12,361 bases of DNA from an uncultured Taibaiella sp. (GTDB lineage Bacteria > Bacteroidota > Bacteroidia > Chitinophagales > Chitinophagaceae), in assembly GCA_946886975.1 (NCBI GenBank), contig CAMPJV010000041.1:1-12361 (forward strand), in the 5' to 3' direction. The notes below the pieces were generated by a model. The model worked only from the letters and a program-made list of their open reading frames with translations. It had not been told where the DNA came from and ran no database searches. This document shows positions 6,668 to 12,361 of this stretch, piece by piece; within the stretch, counting starts at the first letter, position 1; the number at the start of each line of letters is the position of its first letter. The translations under genes were made by a program, and so were the position numbers.

Positions 6668-6725
6668 TGTTTTGCAAATTCGCCGCGAAGATAGGAAGGT
6701 TTGAGTACGTATAGAGAAAACCTCT

Positions 6726-8801
6726 TTATTGCTTAAGCACAAAGGCTCCGTCCAGTTGGGTAAAGTGTGCCGATATACCATGTTTAACGCAACTATCCTT
6801 CCACTTTTCCACTATATACCTCTTCTGGTTACTCCCGATTATTAACTTGCTGTGCCCGAATACATCTTTAATCCTGGATCCTTCAAACTCTTTCAGTGGG
6901 CTGTTAATCATCACATAGTCAAAGGCCGGTAACCGGTCGCTAAGTTGCGATATAGGTTCGCTCAGCATTAGAATGTTTTTGTTTCCAATGCTTAGGACCT
7001 CTTCGCTTCCTCCTTCGCGTTTCTGCCATGCTCCCAGAGTGGTATGCATTTCCCTTGTCGCATATTCCCTCCTTTTTGTGCTTACAACCGTATCCGACAG
7101 AAGCGGGGTGAATTTACTCCCGGCAATAACCTCTGCATAGTTCTCACCATTGATATTATAGACGACAAGCTGTAGCTGTTTTTCTGTCCTTGCTTTATCC
7201 ACTGTTAGAGCCATGAGCAGTAGAGTAGTGACACCTAACCCTGTAAGCAGTCCTTTGTTGCTTTTGTTTAGGAGGAACATTGCAAAGCAGGCGACACTGA
7301 CGTAAAGTAAGGTCAGCTGAGCCAGGCTCAAGTGCAAATGTTCAAATGACGGCGGATTAAGTCCCTGCAATGCAAGTACAACTTTATTCAACACTCCAAC
7401 CATCGCCCCAAGCAAGAATCCAAGTGCTTTCGCAATGAAAGTTATCTTGCCTAAGAGTGTTAATAGCATCCCAGCCACCAGCCCTACCGCCATGAATAGA
7501 TAGGCAATAACATTCGCTATAAGAAAGGTCGCCGGCAGGAGATGAAAATAGTAGATAATGATAGGGGCAACTAATATTTCCGCTGCAATACTTGCTGCCG
7601 CCGTTTGCCATATTCTCCTAAGTATCAGGTTCGGAACGTGTACAACTCGGTAAACCGGACGGTAGAATACGATCAGCGAAAGCACAGCTACAAACGAAAG
7701 CTGAAAGCCCACCGCAAATAACCACATCGGGTTAGCAACAAGCATCATAAAGGCAGTCGCAAATAATATATTGAGCGGATTCTGTTGCCTTTGCAGAATA
7801 AAGCCTAGCCCTCCGATTGTGAACATTACCGCTGCTCTCACAGCCGAGGAAGGCATGCCTGCAACTACTACGTAGAACCAAATTAAAGGGATAGCAAATA
7901 AGTACTTAAGGTACTGATGTCTCTTGTTCACCCAAAAGAATAGCCCTGCCGCAACTAAAAAGAAGATCGCCACATGAGAGCCCGAAATAGCAACTATATG
8001 CACTATTCCCGTTTCAGAGTATGCCTCCCGCAGTTCATCGTCAAAATTAACTTCGTCACCCAGCAGCATAGCCTGCATTAACCCCGCGGCTGCGCTGTCC
8101 GTGATGTATCGATCTATCACCTCCATACCCCAGTCATGAACAGTACGAGCCATCGAACTATTTGTAGCGTTTCGTTCCAATACCGAGATATCGCTTTCGC
8201 CAAGAAATTGATGATAGAACAGGTTGTTCCTTGCACAAAACCTTGCATAATCAAACTCAAAGGGATTGCCTGGGTTCTTTATTCTTATCCATTTATTTGG
8301 CAAAAGCAACACATCACCCACGTCCACATCCGGCCGTTTCCCATTCTTGTAGAGAAATATATAGGCATCACCTGCTGCCTTAATGACTACTTCACCCGAT
8401 ATACTGTTCTGAACTGACACTTTCACCTTCCATGTCCTGTCCCGTTCTATAGGAGCCTCTGCTACACGCACGCTATACGCCTCTGCGTCCTCAGTGCTTT
8501 TGCCAAACCAGTGCGCATCATTTCTGATATCATAGACCCAGCAAATGCATAAGCCTGCCAGGAATAGAGCAGCCTGAACAAAAAGGAATCTGCTAATTGA
8601 AGCTATTCGAGAGCGTTGCCTGATGAGGCCTGCCGACAGCAATAAAAGTCCACTGAAAGCAAGAATGGCCAGTACGCCGTCCTTGCCGATTGTAGGCGCT
8701 CTCAGGTCATAGCATACTATTGCTATGATGAGCGGAAGGAGTAACCTGAAAAAAGGGGCTTCTTCCCAGAAATAGGATCTAAAGTCTTGCCAGCGCTTCA
8801 T
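6726..8801 (-). CDS. comEC: ComEC/Rec2-family DNA uptake channel protein
   Basis: ComEC carries single-stranded DNA across the inner membrane during natural transformation. The 691-residue protein begins with a short amphipathic stretch and N-terminal membrane helices (about 17-90). A DUF4131/OB-like extracytoplasmic region follows (about 100-215). Then comes the Competence domain (about 235-510): GLMQAMLLGDEVNFDD (240-255), GIVHIVAISGSHVAIF (265-280), AGMPSSAVRAAVMF (314-327) and many membrane helices. A soluble C-terminal region (about 540-691) lacks the HxHxDH metallo-beta-lactamase motif of Bacillus-type ComEC. It is typical in length for Bacteroidota ComEC, so this is not obviously a truncation. 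ATG 8801 is chosen over an upstream in-frame TTG at 8819. It lies 45 bp after the TPR gene. Gene presence alone does not show competence; comEA, comF and pilus genes are not in the window. Confidence 0.93.
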   Translation of the reverse strand: MKRWQDFRSYFWEEAPFFRLLLPLIIAIVCYDLRAPTIGKDGVLAILAFSGLLLLSAGLIRQRSRIASISRFLFVQAALFLAGLCICWVYDIRNDAHWFGKSTEDAEAYSVRVAEAPIERDRTWKVKVSVQNSISGEVVIKAAGDAYIFLYKNGKRPDVDVGDVLLLPNKWIRIKNPGNPFEFDYARFCARNNLFYHQFLGESDISVLERNATNSSMARTVHDWGMEVIDRYITDSAAAGLMQAMLLGDEVNFDDELREAYSETGIVHIVAISGSHVAIFFLVAAGLFFWVNKRHQYLKYLFAIPLIWFYVVVAGMPSSAVRAAVMFTIGGLGFILQRQQNPLNILFATAFMMLVANPMWLFAVGFQLSFVAVLSLIVFYRPVYRVVHVPNLILRRIWQTAAASIAAEILVAPIIIYYFHLLPATFLIANVIAYLFMAVGLVAGMLLTLLGKITFIAKALGFLLGAMVGVLNKVVLALQGLNPPSFEHLHLSLAQLTLLYVSVACFAMFLLNKSNKGLLTGLGVTTLLLMALTVDKARTEKQLQLVVYNINGENYAEVIAGSKFTPLLSDTVVSTKRREYATREMHTTLGAWQKREGGSEEVLSIGNKNILMLSEPISQLSDRLPAFDYVMINSPLKEFEGSRIKDVFGHSKLIIGSNQKRYIVEKWKDSCVKHGISAHFTQLDGAFVLKQ

Positions 8802-8802
8802 A

Positions 8803-8817
8803 GGGCGATGAGCGCCC
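8803..8817 (-). promoter_or_regulatory. Hairpin immediately before the comEC start codon
   Basis: GGGCG-ATGAG-CGCCC on the plus strand (self-complementary, so the same stem forms in the minus-strand mRNA) has a 5-bp GC stem with a 5-nt loop and ends one base before the comEC ATG. It occupies the place of a ribosome-binding site, so it could dampen initiation or make it depend on translation from the upstream TPR gene. Function is inferred from position only. Confidence 0.35.
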
Positions 8818-8846
8818 AAAATACAAACTACAACTGAGCTGTAAAA

Positions 8847-10691
8847 CTATGGCACCAGCCCGGGATTGTTTTGCAGCTCGGCCAGCTTCACTCGCGCGCT
8901 CTGCACAAATGTGCTGCCTGGGTATTCCACTATTAGCCTCTCGTAGTATGTCTTGGCTTGTTCGGGTTGCTTCAGGAGGTGCTCGTAGATATCGGCAGTT
9001 CGGAATAGCGCATCATCCCTCAGGAGGTCGTCCTTCCCACAATCCTTACAGGGTTCGTACACCTGCTTCAGGTAATCAAGGGCTTTAGTATAAGCCCGGT
9101 GCTTCTGAGCCAGTTTCGCCCTCAGCATTAGGATGTCATCGCTCAGTGGATGTTTCGGAAAAGCTGTGGATATGCTGTCAAGCAGGGTCTCCGCGTCTTT
9201 ATCTCTGTTCTGGAATAATAGCAGGTCGGCATATGCAAAGCGCTCCAGCGGCACCATAACGCTGTCAGGCGGAATATTCTCAGTTATAAGAACCGACAGA
9301 TAAAGCGCGTCATTCGCTATCAGTTCAGACGTCGATGCCTTAAGTACGTTAAGTTGCCCTTGTGCCCATTCAAAGTCTCCTCTGTAATATGCGAGTTTTG
9401 CGTTGCGGAAGCGTGCCTCTTCGCCAAGCATATCTTCCCTGAATGCCTTGTCCACTTGACTGTATATCAGGGATGCATCCCAAATCTTTCCCGTCAATAA
9501 ATAATAGTCTCCAAGCTGCAGCTTTGCCCATCCGTTGAACTCCTTCCTTGCGCTCGGCGCTTCAATCGCTTTTGTCAGCAGGTCTATTGCAACTTGCGGC
9601 TTACCCGCATATTGAGCTTCAAGGGTGGCGTAGTCCCTCAGCGTTTCGGTATTATAGTATTGCGGAAATTCCGAAAAGAAGGTAGCGTACTCCCCTTCCA
9701 GCCTCGATACATCCTCTGGCTTAAAGAAGGGATTGCCAGCCAGTTGTTCCATCAGCACATTCAGCTTTTCAGCTTTTGCAATAGCGTACATTGGTTGGTC
9801 CTTTCCACTTTCTGCCACTCGCTCCAGCGCCTTTACCGCCATTTCATACTGGCGCTCACGCTTCGCAGTTCTTGCAAACTCAAGTAGCCTCCTTCCGTTT
9901 TCTTTGTTCCGGTCATCAATTGCTTGCATCTGGATAAGCGCTCCCTCCCAGTCATCTTTTTGGGTGTATAGCCATGTAAGTATCTCGGCAAGCCAAGTAT
10001 TCTCCGGCTGCTCATTTATTCTTTTAATCAGGGCTTTCTGCGCCATCTGCAGCTTCTTGGGGTCATTGCCCAGCAGTTGCAGCATGGTAGCCTTTGTGTC
10101 GTCTGCCCCAGGCATCTGCACCGGACCCGAATTAAGCATGGCGGAGATCGCCTTTTCTATATCGCCCGTCCGCGCATAGAGTTTAGCTAGTGGCGCATTA
10201 TATAGGTAGGCGTTCCGAAGGATCTCGATGGCTTTCTCATAAGTCCGGATGGCATACTTGTCCTGGTTCAGAGTTGTAAACGCACTTGCCATTCTTGTAG
10301 TAAGCATATCATCTCCGTTTATCAATGGAATGGCCTTATCAAATTGCTCGTATGCTTTCTTTTCCTTCCCGCCTGCCAGGTAAACTTTACCGAGGTTTAT
10401 GAAGAGCATAGGATTCTGTGGCGCCATGCTTAGCTGCTTCTCAGCAAGCTTCTCCGCTTCCTTATAATCTTTAGTGGCTATTAGTACGTTCAGGTATTCA
10501 TTATACACATCTCCGTCTGTCGGTGTTTGGTCGTACAGCTTTTTATAGATTTCCAGTGCTTTAGGGTAATCCTTCATGTCGGCATGCATCCGTGCCTGCA
10601 CAATAGGGTCTCCCTGCGCAGCTGCATTGTATCCAAACCCGCAGCTTAGGATAAACAATAGTAGGGTAGTATATATAGTCTTGTGTCTCAT
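8847..10691 (-). CDS. Exported tetratricopeptide-repeat protein of unknown function
   Basis: A 614-residue protein with an N-terminal signal sequence (hydrophobic core about 5-20, likely cut near AAA|Q at 25). A lipobox reading is possible but weak (ILSC, Cys17). The rest is alpha-helical with TPR-like 34-residue units, clearest at about 31-66 (DYPKALEIYKKLYDQTPTDG), 67-92, 97-125, 130-157, 165-185, 528-545 and 563-595 (FRTADIYEHLLKQPEQAKTYYERL). The C-terminal part resembles the YbgF/BamD-type helical-repeat style. A CKDC pair sits at Cys548/Cys551. It probably works in the periplasm as a scaffold; no specific function can be assigned. ATG 10691 is chosen because it begins the signal peptide and has AGGAG upstream. 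An in-frame ATG at 10781 would overlap the end of the preceding gene and bury the signal peptide. Neighbours are the beta-oxidation gene 20 bp upstream and comEC 45 bp downstream. Confidence 0.85.
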   Translation of the reverse strand: MRHKTIYTTLLLFILSCGFGYNAAAQGDPIVQARMHADMKDYPKALEIYKKLYDQTPTDGDVYNEYLNVLIATKDYKEAEKLAEKQLSMAPQNPMLFINLGKVYLAGGKEKKAYEQFDKAIPLINGDDMLTTRMASAFTTLNQDKYAIRTYEKAIEILRNAYLYNAPLAKLYARTGDIEKAISAMLNSGPVQMPGADDTKATMLQLLGNDPKKLQMAQKALIKRINEQPENTWLAEILTWLYTQKDDWEGALIQMQAIDDRNKENGRRLLEFARTAKRERQYEMAVKALERVAESGKDQPMYAIAKAEKLNVLMEQLAGNPFFKPEDVSRLEGEYATFFSEFPQYYNTETLRDYATLEAQYAGKPQVAIDLLTKAIEAPSARKEFNGWAKLQLGDYYLLTGKIWDASLIYSQVDKAFREDMLGEEARFRNAKLAYYRGDFEWAQGQLNVLKASTSELIANDALYLSVLITENIPPDSVMVPLERFAYADLLLFQNRDKDAETLLDSISTAFPKHPLSDDILMLRAKLAQKHRAYTKALDYLKQVYEPCKDCGKDDLLRDDALFRTADIYEHLLKQPEQAKTYYERLIVEYPGSTFVQSARVKLAELQNNPGLVP

Positions 10692-10700
10692 TGAGTGTTT

Positions 10701-10706
10701 ACTCCT
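10701..10706 (-). promoter_or_regulatory. Shine-Dalgarno-like site for the TPR gene
   Basis: The minus strand reads AGGAGT in the 20-bp gap after the fad-like gene, 9 nt before the ATG at 10691. It supports that start and suggests translation from a joint transcript. Such a clear SD is less common in Bacteroidota. Confidence 0.5.
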
Positions 10707-10711
10707 AATTG

Positions 10712-12361
10712 CTAATTTCTTAATGGTTTCCCTGTTTGCAATATACTCTGCAGTCTTTCCAGTGTCTTCTTTTGTCCGCATAGACTTAGAAAAGTCTCGC
10801 GCTCTAGGTCCAGCAGGTACTGCTCTGTCACCATGCTTGCTTCAGTCAGATCTCCTCCGCACATCACATAGGCCAGCTTTTCTGCTATAAATTTGTCGTA
10901 ATCGCTTATGTAGTTCCCCATCCTCATCCCGTGTAGCCCCGCCAGCAGCGGCCCCATTCCCGTTCTTCCCTGCACCTTTATATTGTTTCTTTTCACTGGT
11001 TGGGTATATCCTGCTTCATGCATCATCAGCACTTTCCTCTTCGCATCGGCTATTCTCCTGTCCGCACTCATGCTAATGCTGTCCACACCCTTCCTCAATA
11101 TAGACAATTCAAACGCCTCATGTGCCGACGTCCCTACTTTCGCTGTACCAACATTTATGAATAGCTGCTGCAGGTAGTTCAGCTCCACGTCTTCCTTTAT
11201 GTTTCTATCCGACGCGCGCACCACCAGTTCCTTCGTGCCTCCGCCTCCGGGAATAAGCCCCACACCCATCTCCACTAGCCCTATATAGCTTTCAGCAGCG
11301 GCTTGCACAGCATCAGCGTGCAGGCACATCTCACAGCCTCCACCTAGGGTTAGTCCATGCGGGGCCACCACTACCGGAACACTGCTATACCTCAGGCGCA
11401 TTGTGGTATTCTGAAATTGCCTCACTGCAAAGTCCAGCTCATCATATTCCTGCTCAATGGCAAACATGAATATCAATCCAACGTTTGCCCCTGCGCTAAA
11501 GTTCGCTCCGCTATTGGCTATTACTAACCCCTTGTATTTCTCTTCGGCTATGGCAATTGATTTCTGAACACCCTCCAGCACTTCGCCTCCTATGGTGTTC
11601 ATCTTGCTGTTCCATCTCAGGGCCAGTACATCATCACCTATGTCGTAAAGAGTGCAGGCGCTGTTCTTCCACACTACCTTTTCTTCCAGGTGCTCTAGTA
11701 TTATATAAGTACCCGTACCCGGTATAGTCTTGTAAGCCTTTGTATTCTGGTCGTAGTACTTACGCTCACCTTTTTCTATCTTATAGAAGCTTGTCGCTCC
11801 GCTATCCAGCATTTCCTGCACCCATGGCGCAACGGATCTGCCTTCAGCTTGCATCTGCTCCAGTGTCTTCGCTACGCCAAGTACGTCCCAGCTTTCAAAT
11901 GCGCCAATCTCCCACCCAAACCCTGCCTTAAGAGCATCATCTATCTTGTACAGCTCGTCAGCTATTTCCGGTATCCTGTTAGAGATATAAGCGAACAAAA
12001 GATGATGAAACTGCTTGTAAAATGCCCCTGCTTTATCCTGTCCATTATATAGCACCTTTAGCCTCTGCTTCAGATCCTCTATCTGTTTAGCCGCTTCTAG
12101 GGTCGCAAACTTTGCTTTCCTTTTCGGCTCATACTCCAATGTTTGAAGATTCAGCGTTAGTATTTCCGATTTACCCTTTGCTCCCCCAATTGGCTCAGCC
12201 TTTCTTTCATCCCCTCTGTTCTCCGGCGAAGTAGTAAACGTAGCTTTCGTAGCCTTTGCGGCACTGGAATCAGAATCTCTACCACTATAAGTTAATGAAC
12301 TTCCTGATTTGTCGGACACCATCTCCGCCCCTATGGGGGGAGGTTGGGAGGGGGCCATTCC
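10712..12361 (-). CDS. 3-hydroxyacyl-CoA dehydrogenase / enoyl-CoA hydratase fusion, C-terminal part (FadN/FadJ type)
   Basis: The 3' part of a bifunctional beta-oxidation enzyme; the frame stays open to the right edge, so the N-terminal NAD-binding 3HCDH domain lies outside. The ATG at 12358 is internal, not the start; residues below count from it. Residues 1-62 are an unusual low-complexity insert, detailed separately. KSEILTLNLQTLEYEPKRKAKFA resumes family-like sequence. Residues 110-165 form the second 3HCDH domain (ISNRIPEIADELYKIDDALKAGFGWEIGAFESWDVLGV), and about 230-400 the crotonase domain. Oxyanion-hole residues lie near GANFSAGANV (284-293) and GGGCEM (339-344), and catalytic Glu343 and Glu363 (LVEMGVGLIPGGGG) match Glu144/Glu164 of rat enoyl-CoA hydratase. 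The domain order is that of Bacillus FadN. No thiolase gene follows downstream; the next gene is the TPR protein after 20 bp. The C-terminal region (about 400-548) is family-typical. Confidence 0.9.
   Translation of the reverse strand, partial: GMAPSQPPPIGAEMVSDKSGSSLTYSGRDSDSSAAKATKATFTTSPENRGDERKAEPIGGAKGKSEILTLNLQTLEYEPKRKAKFATLEAAKQIEDLKQRLKVLYNGQDKAGAFYKQFHHLLFAYISNRIPEIADELYKIDDALKAGFGWEIGAFESWDVLGVAKTLEQMQAEGRSVAPWVQEMLDSGATSFYKIEKGERKYYDQNTKAYKTIPGTGTYIILEHLEEKVVWKNSACTLYDIGDDVLALRWNSKMNTIGGEVLEGVQKSIAIAEEKYKGLVIANSGANFSAGANVGLIFMFAIEQEYDELDFAVRQFQNTTMRLRYSSVPVVVAPHGLTLGGGCEMCLHADAVQAAAESYIGLVEMGVGLIPGGGGTKELVVRASDRNIKEDVELNYLQQLFINVGTAKVGTSAHEAFELSILRKGVDSISMSADRRIADAKRKVLMMHEAGYTQPVKRNNIKVQGRTGMGPLLAGLHGMRMGNYISDYDKFIAEKLAYVMCGGDLTEASMVTEQYLLDLERETFLSLCGQKKTLERLQSILQTGKPLRN
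12176..12361 (-). repeat. Candidate in-frame palindromic repeat insertion in the fad-like gene
   Basis: These codons (about 62, continuing past the edge) encode a Ser/Thr/Pro/Gly/Ala-rich peptide (APSQPPPIGAEM, then SGSSLTYSGRDSDSSAAKAT, ending AEPIGGAKG). It has no recognisable fold and no place in the family alignment as I recall it. One end of the DNA is G-rich/C-rich (GGGGGAGGTTGGGAGGGGGCC at about 12336-12356 on the plus strand) with the local hairpin CCCC-TAT-GGGG (12328-12338). The other has CTCCCCC (12181-12187) overlapping the perfect palindrome CCAATTGG (12186-12193). CTCCCCC pairs with GGGGGAG (12336-12342), so the ends are imperfect inverted repeats about 162 bp apart. A 9-mer near-tandem (AARGCTACG twice) lies inside. 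The pattern resembles palindromic elements that insert into coding genes in frame, as known from Rickettsia (RPEs). Confidence 0.6.

Noticed and set aside
6668..6725. Promoter for purH
   Set aside because: The best match on the minus strand, CGAATTTG, departs from TAnnTTTG at both T and A, and no -33 element was seen.
6713..6725. Terminator after comEC
   Set aside because: AGAG-AAAAC-CTCT is only a 4-bp stem without a following T-run.
9733..10179. Plus-strand 148-codon open frame inside the TPR gene
   Set aside because: Ser/Ala/Phe-rich low-complexity translation antisense to a well-supported gene; it looks like a codon-bias shadow.

Overview
The window looks like an ordinary chromosomal segment from a member of the Bacteroidota, most likely a Chitinophagaceae relative. 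Evidence is the TAnnTTTG-type -7 promoter elements, the RimL-like, class IV aminotransferase, short LpxD-like and MBL-less ComEC proteins typical of that group, a PorT-like small outer-membrane beta-barrel, and the domain order (second 3HCDH domain, then crotonase domain) of the fused beta-oxidation enzyme at the right edge. The assignment is from recognised protein families, not from a database search.

Layout, left to right: 1-288 is a non-coding, hairpin-rich stretch with no gene. gltX (minus) follows. A small beta-barrel gene (minus) ends in a clear intrinsic terminator that separates it from gltX. A PabC/IlvE-like class IV aminotransferase (minus, probable TTG start) is divergent from an LpxD-like acyltransferase (plus), the only plus-strand gene, across a 76-bp gap that holds back-to-back promoter elements and an inverted repeat. 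The LpxD-like gene converges on a GNAT acetyltransferase (minus), which lies 32 bp downstream of purH (minus). Upstream of purH lie comEC, a TPR protein gene and the 3' part of a fused 3-hydroxyacyl-CoA dehydrogenase/enoyl-CoA hydratase gene. That last gene runs off the right edge. The fad-like gene, TPR gene and comEC are separated by only 20 and 45 bp and could be one transcript; purH-GNAT could be another.

The genes are mostly housekeeping: tRNA charging, purine synthesis, fatty-acid beta-oxidation, DNA uptake and envelope functions. No phage, CRISPR array, toxin-antitoxin pair, transposase or tRNA/rRNA gene was seen.

Two features stand out. First, about 62 low-complexity Ser/Thr/Pro/Gly/Ala-rich codons are inserted in frame into the linker of the beta-oxidation enzyme. 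Their DNA has C-rich/G-rich, partly inverted ends, which suggests a palindromic repeat element that has colonised a coding sequence. Second, the structured non-coding segment at 1-288 ends in a motif resembling the GTTCTTTGACA sequence of Bacteroidota rRNA leaders and spacers.
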